Origin: an uncultured Prevotella sp.
GTDB lineage: Bacteria > Bacteroidota > Bacteroidia > Bacteroidales > Bacteroidaceae
Direction: 5' to 3'
Assembly: GCA_900553595.1 (NCBI GenBank)
Contig: USEC01000062.1
Location: 1 to 6,773 of the forward strand
Length of the DNA stretch: 6,773 nucleotides
Both the position numbers and the translations under genes were made by a program. The notes beneath the pieces were generated by a model that was given only the letters and a program-made list of their open reading frames with translations, was not told where the DNA came from and ran no database searches. This document shows positions 1-6,252 of this stretch, one piece after another. Position 1 is the stretch's first letter; every line of letters begins with the position of its first letter.

Positions 1-57
1 CTTATGTATAATGAAGAAGTTGGTACTATTGCCAAGTCATTACCTCTATTGAGGTGA
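1..57 (+). CDS. Possible C-terminal tail of an upstream gene (partial)
   Basis: One frame is open from the first base to a TGA at 55-57 and reads LMYNEEVGTIAKSLPLLR. I cannot assign it to a family. The second forward frame is also open, to a TGA at 50-52, so the choice of frame rests mainly on the terminator-like hairpin that begins right at the 55-57 stop. Only 18 residues are visible, so this may equally be intergenic DNA. Confidence 0.3.
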   Translation, partial: LMYNEEVGTIAKSLPLLR

Positions 58-80
58 ACTATTCATAAATAGCTCATTTT
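55..80 (+). terminator. Terminator-like hairpin after the possible upstream gene
   Basis: TGAACTATT (55-63) pairs with AATAGCTCA (68-76) with one mismatch across a 4-base loop, followed by TTTT at 77-80. The stem is AT-rich and therefore weak. It would separate whatever lies upstream from the promoter at 146-153. Confidence 0.4.
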
Positions 81-145
81 AAGCTGTTCAGTAGATTTTA
101 GCAGAATTTTTGTTAAAAACACATTCCTGTTTGCCGCTTTTATTA

Positions 146-153
146 TAACTTTG
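146..153 (+). promoter_or_regulatory. Bacteroidetes-type -7 promoter box (TAACTTTG) for the PCMD gene
   Basis: TAACTTTG matches the Bacteroidetes primary sigma factor -7 consensus TAnnTTTG exactly. No convincing -33 TTTG lies at the usual spacing; the nearest TTTG motifs are too close (130-133) or too far (109-112). Transcription would start near 159-160, giving a leader of about 105 nt before the ATG at 267. The ATG at 171 would be only about 11 nt from the transcript start, which argues against it as the start codon. Confidence 0.6.
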
Positions 154-266
154 CGCACACTGAAACGTGGATGAAACATACATCTCGGAATAAAACAAGG
201 ATAATAACGGAAGTCGTTCAGCAGTTCATCACGAACGTTGGACGGCAATTCAAAACTCAGACAACA

Positions 267-1229
267 ATGCAAATTCATTCCATCATCATCGCCCTCATGC
301 TCATGGCAGCATCGTTTGATGCCAAAGCCGGGGAGAAGGTTGTCCCCATCAAGTACGGCAACATGGACACATGGGTGCTCCGCTCCATACACGAGTCGGC
401 AGTAATCGGAGGCAATACAAAGACCCTCTACGAAGTGGGACCCTCACATTCGGTCAAAGGCAACAACCCCTACCACAACCTCGGAGGCTCGCCCTGGGGC
501 ACAAGCAATGTCATGGCGAAGGTGATGGGCGTGGTGAAGACCAACAACTCCGTCTATCGCGACCGCCGCGGCAGCGGCTACTGCGCCAAGATGACCACCC
601 ACATAGAGACATGCAAGGTGCTCGGCATGATGAACATCAAGGTGCTTGCTGCCGGTTCGCTATTCCTCGGCGACGTGCGCGAACCCATCACCGGCACCAA
701 GGACGGTCCCAAGGCCATCAACTGGGGCATTCCTTTCACTCAGAGGCCTAAGGCGTTGCGCTACGACTACCGCATCGCCGCCCCCGGAACCCCCCACCGT
801 GTGCGCCAGACCGGCTTCAGCAAGGCAGGCACCGTGCCGGGAAAGGACTACTGCATCACCGTCCTCTTCCTCCAGAAGCGCACCGAGGACGCCAAGGGCA
901 ACATCACCGCCAAGCGTGTGGGTACGATGGTGGTGAAGTACGGCAAGTCCACCGACGGCTGGATTGACGGTGCCACCTACGAGATTCACTACGGCGACAT
1001 ATCCCACAAACCCTTCTACGACGCCGCCACCATGGGTCTGCGCTCCACCGACTACGCCCGCAACAGCAAGGGCAAGAGCGTACCCGTGCACGAGACGGGA
1101 TGGGCGCACGCCGACGAGAAGCCCACACACCTCGTGCTGCAGTTCTCGTCGAGCCACGGCGGAGCATACGTCGGCACAGTGGGCAACACCTTCTGGGTGG
1201 ACAACGTGGCACTGGTGTACGACCTCTGA
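267..1229 (+). CDS. Secreted PCMD-domain protein (putative carbohydrate metabolism domain)
   Basis: The product is 320 aa when started at ATG 267. Residues 1-21 form a signal peptide: a hydrophobic IIIALMLMAA core and an AKA site before Gly22. There is no lipobox Cys, so it is predicted periplasmic or secreted rather than a lipoprotein. The rest, without membrane segments, matches the PCMD family (Pfam PF13201) as I know it: GSPWGTSNV near 74-82, a RGSGYCAK stretch near 101-108, NIKVLAAGSLFLG near 123-135, IPFTQRPKALRYDY near 155-168, and the C-terminal SSSHGGAYVGTVGNTFWVDNV block at 294-314. The last block resembles the closing strands of a beta-jellyroll. PCMD proteins are Bacteroidetes surface or periplasmic proteins with a suggested, unproven glycan role. 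The frame is open from ATG 171, but that start would bury the signal peptide behind 32 polar residues and sits almost on the promoter. The barrel gene follows after 78 nt with no hairpin or -7 box that I can see, so co-transcription is likely. Confidence 0.85.
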   Translation: MQIHSIIIALMLMAASFDAKAGEKVVPIKYGNMDTWVLRSIHESAVIGGNTKTLYEVGPSHSVKGNNPYHNLGGSPWGTSNVMAKVMGVVKTNNSVYRDRRGSGYCAKMTTHIETCKVLGMMNIKVLAAGSLFLGDVREPITGTKDGPKAINWGIPFTQRPKALRYDYRIAAPGTPHRVRQTGFSKAGTVPGKDYCITVLFLQKRTEDAKGNITAKRVGTMVVKYGKSTDGWIDGATYEIHYGDISHKPFYDAATMGLRSTDYARNSKGKSVPVHETGWAHADEKPTHLVLQFSSSHGGAYVGTVGNTFWVDNVALVYDL

Positions 1230-1307
1230 CGCACCGCCCCGCACGCCGCCACCCCAATACATTCCCCGTAACACACTCACGCAACAGAGCAAAACATTCA
1301 TTTCACT

Positions 1308-2450
1308 ATGAGACACCTCTTACCCCTTGCCCTCCTTCTCGCCTCGCTCACGATGCAGGCACAGGAGGTTTCCGACTCCTTGCAGCAGCCTAAGAAGCGC
1401 GGCATAGTCACCCGTTTCCTCGACTACTTCAACGATGCCAACAAGGAGAAGAAGAACAAGCGTTTCGACTTCAGCATCATCGGCGGCCCGCATTACAGCA
1501 CCGACACTAAGTTCGGCATAGGTCTCGTCGCCGCCGGACTCTACCGTCACGACCCAAACGACACCATACAGCCGCCGAGCAACGTGTCGCTCTTCGGCGA
1601 TGTCAGTACCGTGGGCTTCTACATGCTCGGTGTGCGCGGCACACACATCTTCCCCGACGACCGCCAGCGCATCGACCACACCGTCTATTTCTACTCCTTC
1701 CCCTGCAAGTTCTGGGGCATGGGCTACGACATGGGCAACGACGATGCCAACCGGAGCGACATGAAACGCTGGCAGGCGCAGATGAAGGTGAGTTGGCTGC
1801 TGCGCACCGCCCACGACCTTTTCGTTGGTCCCACAGTCGCCGTCGATTACGTTATAGCCCGCGAAATACAACGCCCCGAACTCTTCAACGGTCAGCCCCG
1901 CCGCACACTCAACTTCGGTGTGGGCGCGACACTGCTCTACGACACGCGCGACAACCTCACCGCACCGAAGCACGGAGTGTATCTCTCCTTGCAGCAGATG
2001 TTCCGTCCCACATGGCTCGGCAACACCTTCGCCTTCTCCACCACCGACCTCCGCACCAGCGGCTACATCCCCGTGTGGAAAGGATGCACCTTCGCCGCCG
2101 ACTTCCGCACCACGCTCAACTTCGGCAATCCCTCATGGGGCATGATGGCTCTCCTCGGCAACAGCTACTCAATGCGCGGCTATTACGAGGGACGCTACCG
2201 CGACAAGCACAAGATGGAGGCGCAGATAGAGCTGCGGCAGCACATCTGGAAGCGCAACGGCATGGTGCTGTGGGCTGGGGCAGGCACCGTCTTCCCCCGC
2301 TTTTCGGCGATAGAAATGAAGCAAATCCTCCCATGCTACGGCATCGGCTACCGCTGGGAATTCAAGAAAAACGTGAATGTCCGCCTCGACTACGGCATGG
2401 GAAAGGGCGGACAGAGCGGGTTCATCTTTAATATAAATGAGGCGTTTTAG
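1308..2450 (+). CDS. Outer-membrane beta-barrel of the BamA/TamA (Omp85) superfamily, lacking POTRA domains
   Basis: The 380-aa product starts with a signal peptide (RHLLPLALLLASLTMQA, cleavage near residue 18). It has a short charged linker (about 28-52) and then alternating beta-strand sequence to the end. Omp85 hallmarks are visible: YDTRDN with a following P..G turn at 211-223, and SMRGYYEGRYRDKH at 288-301, which corresponds to the (V/I)RG(F/Y) motif that locks the L6 loop inside the barrel. The closing strands at 344-380 (GIGYRWEF, VRLDYGMGKGG) end in a terminal Phe, the usual outer-membrane beta-signal. About 330 residues of barrel with no room for POTRA repeats suggests a barrel-only family member, as found in many Bacteroidetes, rather than the essential BamA. 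Substrate and partner are unknown. It probably shares a transcript with the PCMD gene upstream, so the secreted PCMD protein could be its partner or cargo; that is inference. The A-rich leader and lack of a Shine-Dalgarno site are normal for the phylum. Confidence 0.85.
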   Translation: MRHLLPLALLLASLTMQAQEVSDSLQQPKKRGIVTRFLDYFNDANKEKKNKRFDFSIIGGPHYSTDTKFGIGLVAAGLYRHDPNDTIQPPSNVSLFGDVSTVGFYMLGVRGTHIFPDDRQRIDHTVYFYSFPCKFWGMGYDMGNDDANRSDMKRWQAQMKVSWLLRTAHDLFVGPTVAVDYVIAREIQRPELFNGQPRRTLNFGVGATLLYDTRDNLTAPKHGVYLSLQQMFRPTWLGNTFAFSTTDLRTSGYIPVWKGCTFAADFRTTLNFGNPSWGMMALLGNSYSMRGYYEGRYRDKHKMEAQIELRQHIWKRNGMVLWAGAGTVFPRFSAIEMKQILPCYGIGYRWEFKKNVNVRLDYGMGKGGQSGFIFNINEAF

Positions 2451-2457
2451 TTTAGAA

Positions 2458-2522
2458 GAAGTTAGAGAAGTTAAAGAAGTTAGACGAAGTTAAAGAAGTT
2501 AGAGGAAGTTAAAGAAGTTAAA
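2458..2522 (+). repeat. Tandem 9-bp repeat array (GAAGTTARA x7)
   Basis: Seven copies of GAAGTTAGA or GAAGTTAAA run head to tail from 8 nt after the barrel gene's stop codon, with one extra base after the third and fifth copies. The R position largely alternates G and A. The array abuts the palindrome arm at 2523-2535, and reverse-complement versions of the unit (TTAACTTCT) follow the other arms at 2594-2620 and 2662-2696. Confidence 0.85.
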
Positions 2523-2593
2523 GCCATTACCTTTGCTGCTTCATAATTCATAATTAGGTTTTGCCGCCAATATCAGTTCTCAAAGGTAATGGC
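2523..2593. repeat. Inverted repeat GCCATTACCTTTG ... CAAAGGTAATGGC
   Basis: GCCATTACCTTTG (2523-2535) and CAAAGGTAATGGC (2581-2593) are perfect reverse complements separated by 45 nt. The flanking GAAGTTAAA and TTAACTTCT arrays extend the pairing imperfectly on both sides, so a transcript reading through would form a long hairpin. This could act as a transcript-end or stability structure for the barrel mRNA. No T-run follows directly, so I do not call it a classical terminator. Confidence 0.8.
2528..2535 (+). promoter_or_regulatory. Possible -7 box (TACCTTTG) inside the repeat, candidate promoter for eptA-like gene
   Basis: TACCTTTG fits TAnnTTTG and is the only such match on the + strand that I found between the barrel gene and the transferase gene. 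It lies within a repeat arm, has no evident -33 partner, and would give a leader of about 180 nt, so it may be coincidental. Read-through from the upstream genes is the alternative. Confidence 0.25.
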
Positions 2594-2699
2594 TTAAATT
2601 CTTAACTTCTTAACTCCTTAACTCCTCCTTTAAAAAAACATCAGTTCTCAAAAGTAATGGCTCTAACTTCTCTAACTTCTTTAACTTCTCTAACTCCTA
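2572..2699 (+). repeat. Direct duplication of a ~68-bp unit (ATCAGTTCTCAAARGTAATGGCT plus TTAACTTC array)
   Basis: The 23-nt segment at 2572-2594 recurs at 2640-2662 with one difference (G/A). Each copy is followed by a TAACTTC-type tandem array, a CTCCT sequence and an A-run (2633-2639 and 2699-2705). The second copy creates an ATG at 2657 that is in frame with the transferase gene. Confidence 0.8.
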
Positions 2700-2716
2700 A
2701 AAAAATCCATTCAATA

Positions 2717-4387
2717 ATGAAAAATCCCATACCCTCCCCCCGTTTCCTTCACACCTACTGCGTGGCGGCACTTCTCGTGCCCAACATCGCTCTGTGCTTC
2801 ACCGAGCGTATGCCGCTCCTTGCGTGCCTCGCCGGCATACTTCTGCCGCTGGGTGCCTACTCCCTCGCCATGTCGCTCTCGCGCAAGACGGGGCGGACAG
2901 TGTGGATTCTCTTCCCCATAGTCTTCTTCGCCGCCTTCCAGATGGTGCTCGTCTATCTCTTCGGAGGAGGCGTGATAGCCGTCGATATGTTCCTCAACCT
3001 CGTCACGACAAACCCCGGTGAAGCCATGGAACTCCTCGACAACCTCGTCCCTGCCGTCGCCGGCGTGTTCATTCTCTATCTGCCCCTGCTCGCCATCGCC
3101 GCATGGCAGTGGGCGCGCCACATCACCATGCCGCGGCAGCAGATGCTGCGTCTGCGCCGCCTCTCGTCCGTTCTGACGGGCGCAGGCGTCCTCGCCGTGC
3201 TGCTTTGCTATGCTGTGTCGCCGAAAGCCTCAGACGAAAGGAAAACGCGTTCTTACAGCATCGCCGACGACCTCTACCCCGTAAACGTGTTCTACAACCT
3301 CGCACTCGCCATCAACGAGAGCCACCTCTCCGCCACTTACAAGGAGCGTGTGGCCGACTTTACCTTCGGCGCGCTACCCACGCACGACAGGGATTCGGCG
3401 GAAGTCTATGTCCTCGTCGTCGGCGAGACATCGCGTTCGCGCAACTGGCAGCTCTACGGCTACCCACGCCCCACCAATCCCGAACTCAGCCGTACCGACG
3501 GACTCCTCGTCTTCCGCAATGTCACCTCGCAGAGCAACACCACGCACAAGAGCGTGCCGATGCTCCTCACCGCCGCCGATGCTGCCTGCCACGACCGCCT
3601 CTACCATGAGAAAGGCATCATCGCCGCATTCCGTGAGGCGGGTTTCCACACCGTCTTCGTCTCCAACCAGCTGCGCAACCACTCCTACATCGACTTCCTC
3701 GGCGAGGAGGCGGACACCGCTGTCTTCATACGCGAGACTGCCGCGGCACGCCACGACACCACCTTCAGCGACGAGCGTCTGCTGCCCTACATGAAGAAGG
3801 TGCTCGCAGAGGGACACCGCAAACTCTTCATTGTGCTCCACACCTACGGTTCGCACTTCAACTACCGCGACCGTTATCCGCGCAGTCGGGCACGCTTCCT
3901 CCCCGATGCACCCACCGACGCCAAGCCCGAAAACCGACCCTTCCTCATCAACGCCTACGACAACACCATCGTACAGACCGACCATATCCTGGCATCCGTC
4001 ATCGCCATGCTCGGCGGACAGCATTGTGCCGCCGCCATGCTCTACACCAGCGACCACGGCGAGAACATCTTCGACGACGCACGCCGTCTCTTCCTCCATG
4101 CCTCGCCACGCCCCTCTGCCTACGACACCGATGTGCCTCTCATTGCATGGACATCGCCCGAATACGCCCGTCGGCACCCCTCAGTGGTGAAAGCCATGCA
4201 GGGCAACACCGCAAAGGGCGTGCAGAGCAGCGCATCAATCTTCCCCACAATGCTCTCCATCGCCGGCATCCGCACCAAGGCGTGTGCCGACAGTCTCTCG
4301 CTCACCTGTCCCTCCTACCGTCTCGGCACACGCCTGTATCTCAACGACCATAATGAGGCGGTGATGCTGGAGGAGGGATGGGATTAG
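2717..4387 (+). CDS. Phosphoethanolamine transferase, EptA family (inner membrane, sulfatase superfamily)
   Basis: The 556-aa product has the EptA layout. Five hydrophobic segments (about 10-28, 34-54, 62-82, 111-132, 150-167) are followed by a periplasmic alkaline-phosphatase-like domain. Family reactions move phosphoethanolamine from phosphatidylethanolamine to lipid A phosphate or another envelope glycan. Visible active-site elements are VLVVGET at 232-238 with Thr238 as the expected phosphorylated nucleophile next to zinc ligand Glu237, NTTHKSVP at 274-281, LHTYGSHFNYRDRYP at 374-388, YDNTIVQTD at 414-422, SDHGEN at 445-450 with Asp446 and His447 as metal ligands, and LHAS with His461. 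NPGEA at 99-103 matches the conserved acidic loop between the third and fourth helices. The open frame extends to ATG 2657, but those 20 residues (MALTSLTSLTSLTP...) are translated intergenic repeat, and ATG 2717 follows an A-rich leader and gives a normal N-terminus. Few of the Cys pairs of proteobacterial EptA are evident. Lipid A as target is inferred. By analogy the product could lower surface charge and polymyxin sensitivity. Confidence 0.87.
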   Translation: MKNPIPSPRFLHTYCVAALLVPNIALCFTERMPLLACLAGILLPLGAYSLAMSLSRKTGRTVWILFPIVFFAAFQMVLVYLFGGGVIAVDMFLNLVTTNPGEAMELLDNLVPAVAGVFILYLPLLAIAAWQWARHITMPRQQMLRLRRLSSVLTGAGVLAVLLCYAVSPKASDERKTRSYSIADDLYPVNVFYNLALAINESHLSATYKERVADFTFGALPTHDRDSAEVYVLVVGETSRSRNWQLYGYPRPTNPELSRTDGLLVFRNVTSQSNTTHKSVPMLLTAADAACHDRLYHEKGIIAAFREAGFHTVFVSNQLRNHSYIDFLGEEADTAVFIRETAAARHDTTFSDERLLPYMKKVLAEGHRKLFIVLHTYGSHFNYRDRYPRSRARFLPDAPTDAKPENRPFLINAYDNTIVQTDHILASVIAMLGGQHCAAAMLYTSDHGENIFDDARRLFLHASPRPSAYDTDVPLIAWTSPEYARRHPSVVKAMQGNTAKGVQSSASIFPTMLSIAGIRTKACADSLSLTCPSYRLGTRLYLNDHNEAVMLEEGWD

Positions 4388-4690
4388 GAATTAGGAGTTA
4401 AAGAAGTTATCACTCGCTGCGCTTGTTAGAAGTTAAAGAAGTTAAAGCCAAATGCTTTGCCAATTCTCACTCGATAACACAGCGCAACTCGACTAATTCT
4501 TAATTATGAATTCTTAATTATGAATTGGCAACATAGGAGGTCGAGCGTCCCGCTCGACAACACGAAGTAAGTATGCCAATTAGGAGTTAGGAATTAGGAG
4601 TTAGGAATTGTTTGGATGATGTTGTCGAGCGGGACGCTCGACCTCCTATGGTTAGCAAAGCTAATGGCTTAACTTCTGACTCCTAATTCC
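4387..4690. repeat. Composite palindromic repeat region downstream of the transferase gene
   Basis: Outer arms: GGAATTAGGAGTT-type sequence from 4387 pairs with TGACTCCTAATTCC ending at 4690. Middle arms: AGAAGTTAAAGCCAAATGCTTTGC (4437-4460) pairs imperfectly with GCAAAGCTAATGGCTTAACTTCT (4655-4677). The inner arms are the perfect 31-bp repeat listed separately. Between the arms are a tandem pair of TTCTTAATTATGAA (4497-4510, 4511-4524) and a TTAGGAGTTAGGAATT array (4580-4609). The same repeat family brackets the transferase gene on its other side (2458-2699). There is no coding potential. Confidence 0.75.
4532..4650. repeat. Perfect 31-bp inverted repeat, each arm itself a hairpin
   Basis: The arm at 4532-4562 begins CATAGGAGG and ends CGACAACA; the arm at 4620-4650 is its exact reverse complement, with 57 nt between them. 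Within each arm GTCGAGCG and CGCTCGAC pair over a 3-base centre (4540-4558 and 4624-4642). The DNA or RNA can therefore form either one long 31-bp stem or two short hairpins. The GC-rich core stands out from AT-rich surroundings. Confidence 0.9.
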
Positions 4691-4736
4691 AAACTCCTGA
4701 CTCCTTACCCGATTTCACCAACAATTTCGGCGGTTT

Positions 4737-4824
4737 GAAAAGAAGCCTTCTTTACTGTGAAAAGAAGCCTTCTTTGTGATGCAAACAAGCCTTGTTTACA
4801 ATGCAAACAAGGCTTGTTTTTTAG
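4737..4824 (+). repeat. 22-bp-periodic array of four short dyads
   Basis: The four units start at 4737, 4759, 4781 and 4803, exactly 22 bp apart. Units 1 and 2 contain AAAGAAGCCTTCTTT. Unit 3 contains AAACAAGCCTTGTTT and unit 4 its reverse complement AAACAAGGCTTGTTT. Each core is a 7-bp dyad around one central base. The change from AAGAAG to AACAAG between pairs is compensatory, made in both half-sites, so the dyad itself seems to be conserved. Confidence 0.85.
4783..4822 (+). terminator. Rho-independent-type terminator formed by the last two dyad units
   Basis: 4783-4797 and 4805-4819 are perfect reverse complements (15 bp) with a 7-base loop, and the stem runs directly into TTTTTT (4817-4822). 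It lies about 400 nt beyond the transferase stop codon with no gene between, so it would end that transcript. Local folding of each dyad competes with the long stem. Confidence 0.55.
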
Positions 4825-4854
4825 ACATCAAATTTTCAAAAAAGCGACTGTTGG

Positions 4855-4978
4855 CGGACATTAAAATCTGTAATTCGTCGAGTCTGCGCTAACTCATTAA
4901 TTTCTTGTTTCTCCGTTTTTTTGCTAAATAAAACTATTGCTGTCCGGTAAAACTTAAACGAACATAATAATCTGTAAT
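4855..4978. repeat. Imperfect 20-bp direct repeat on both sides of the left terminal repeat
   Basis: CGGACATTAAAATCTGTAAT (4855-4874) and CGAACATAATAATCTGTAAT (4959-4978) match at 17 of 20 positions. One copy lies outside and one inside the 21-bp inverted repeat at 4935-4955. It is not adjacent to the element end, so it is not a target-site duplication. Confidence 0.5.
4935..4955 (+). repeat. Left terminal inverted repeat
   Basis: TATTGCTGTCCGGTAAAACT plus one further T, reading inward. It matches the right copy at 21 of 21 positions, and both the next inner and next outer bases differ, so the boundaries are sharp. Confidence 0.85.
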
Positions 4979-5124
4979 CTACTCAACCCTCGGTCTAAGG
5001 TGTAGATCGTTCGGTTATCAGTTCATAGAGACTGAGAAGTATGATGCAAAGCTTACATACAAAAGTTCTCTAGTTCTCGCCCTGTCGTGGCGGATTTGAG
5101 GTTAAGAAGATTCTGCGAGCAGGG

Positions 5125-6138
5125 TCAGTTGCGGACATAGTGCTCGTTTTTGTACATCTCCACCACAATCTGAGATATATCGACATAGTCAGTGTTGACC
5201 ATCACGCGGCAGGGATAGCCATGATATACAAACATTACACCATAGCCCTTATGCCGATTTGGATACTGGGCGAACACCTTCAGCGGAATGTTCTGAGCCA
5301 ACAATTCTTCGACAAGCAGAGTCATGGCATGAGGGGTACAGGTCTGGCCAGCACGTGCGACAATACGGAAATAAGACATATGGGGAGGCGTCTTACCCGT
5401 AAGACAGACCATATAGGGTTCGACTTTCAGATTGTGATATGTACATGCAAAATCTTCTATCTGCACAAAACCTTGAAAGGTGCTGGTCTTGTAGCCATTC
5501 TCCTTCAGCATCTTCTTCACCTCATTGGACTTGTATTTAAAGATATCTACAGGGAGCATGGCGGGATTGTCGAGCATCTCCATGAGCGAGATGCTTTGAG
5601 CAGGGGCGATAGTGTAGTCGGTCTGGTCAAACCAATAGCCCACCACTCGCTTTTCTGTCTTATAGTTTCCACCCGTATTTACTGTCTTGCACACCCAGTT
5701 TTCGGCATCCTTATGGCAAAAATATCTCACCGAAGTATTCTCCTGCTGACCGCTAAGCACCTTGGTCGTTTCGGTCTGATAGCCTTGGTCGTCATCGCGC
5801 TCGTAACTGACAGAGTAGTTGCTTGCGCCCCTCACCATTATTTTAGCCAACCGATGGTCAGTTGTGTAAGTGAATGTCTGAGTCTCGAAATCAGTAGTAA
5901 TCTTCGAGATATATCCCGATGCATTGCGTTCTATCTGATATTTTTCGTAGTCGGCAAGTGCGGTGGACTTAGATTTATCCAAGCGCCCGTCTTCACCGAA
6001 ATAGTACATCCCTACGTCTGTAAGAATCCATTTTACATGCCCATACGCGTCAAAGGCGGCTGCGTCGTGATAATTCTGTGCGAACAGAGTGGTGAAAATA
6101 GAGCACAGGACAAGTGCAAGAGAAAATCGTTTGTTCAT
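5125..6138 (-). CDS. Secreted protein of unknown function
   Basis: The 337-aa product starts at ATG 6138. Residues 1-20 are a clear signal peptide (NKRF, then SLALVLCSIFTTLFA, cleavage before Gln21), with no lipobox, so it is probably periplasmic or secreted. Residues 28-100 contain irregular YD-like strands (FDAYGHVKW, YYFGEDGRL, ASGYISKITTDFETQTFTYTTDHRL) reminiscent of the short YD/RHS-like repeats in Bacteroidetes exported proteins; no full RHS repeat is present. The C-terminal half (about 187-337) is mixed alpha/beta with several Cys (232, 245, 267, 310) and ends VMVNTDYVDISQIVVEMYKNEHYVRN. I do not recognise a family. The frame extends upstream to ATG 6228, but that passes the promoter at 6163-6170 and would bury the signal peptide. 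The gene is alone in its orientation between the two terminal repeats and is more AT-rich than the envelope genes to the left. A long + strand frame over the same DNA is its shadow. Confidence 0.8.
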   Translation of the reverse strand: MNKRFSLALVLCSIFTTLFAQNYHDAAAFDAYGHVKWILTDVGMYYFGEDGRLDKSKSTALADYEKYQIERNASGYISKITTDFETQTFTYTTDHRLAKIMVRGASNYSVSYERDDDQGYQTETTKVLSGQQENTSVRYFCHKDAENWVCKTVNTGGNYKTEKRVVGYWFDQTDYTIAPAQSISLMEMLDNPAMLPVDIFKYKSNEVKKMLKENGYKTSTFQGFVQIEDFACTYHNLKVEPYMVCLTGKTPPHMSYFRIVARAGQTCTPHAMTLLVEELLAQNIPLKVFAQYPNRHKGYGVMFVYHGYPCRVMVNTDYVDISQIVVEMYKNEHYVRN

Positions 6139-6162
6139 AATTATATTTTTTTGATACACATA

Positions 6163-6170
6163 CAAAGTTA
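6163..6170 (-). promoter_or_regulatory. Bacteroidetes-type -7 box (TAACTTTG) for the secreted-protein gene
   Basis: On the minus strand the sequence is TAACTTTG, identical to the box before the PCMD gene. It lies 24 nt upstream of the ATG at 6138, so the leader would be about 20 nt. That leader ends in an A/T-rich AAAAAAATATAATT, the usual Bacteroidetes substitute for a Shine-Dalgarno site. No clear -33 TTTG is at normal spacing. It fixes the start at 6138 rather than 6228. Confidence 0.65.
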
Positions 6171-6252
6171 CTTGTTTTTTTGTAATATCCTCCCTTCCTG
6201 CCCCCAAAAACTTTTTAGGCATAGCCATTATCCACCATCAAACTGCCGACAG

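Noticed and set aside
171..266. Upstream start at ATG 171 for the PCMD gene
   Set aside because: It lies about 11 nt from the expected transcript start and would place 32 polar residues before the signal peptide.
1230..1307. Separate promoter or terminator between the PCMD and barrel genes
   Set aside because: No TAnnTTTG box and no stem with a T-run could be found in the 78-nt gap.
660..1316. Minus-strand open frame opposite the PCMD gene
   Set aside because: It is a shadow of GC-rich codons, with low-complexity Val/Gly/Ala composition and no leader or family motif.
2458..2700. CRISPR-like array
   Set aside because: The repeats are 9-bp tandem units without unique spacers of constant length, and no cas genes are present.
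3374..4177. Minus-strand open frame (267 codons) opposite the transferase gene
   Set aside because: It is antisense to the catalytic domain whose motifs are intact on the + strand, and its composition is typical of a shadow frame.
4737..4824. CRISPR array with 22-bp period
   Set aside because: The units are contiguous dyads, the parts between cores are only about 7 nt, and there are only four.
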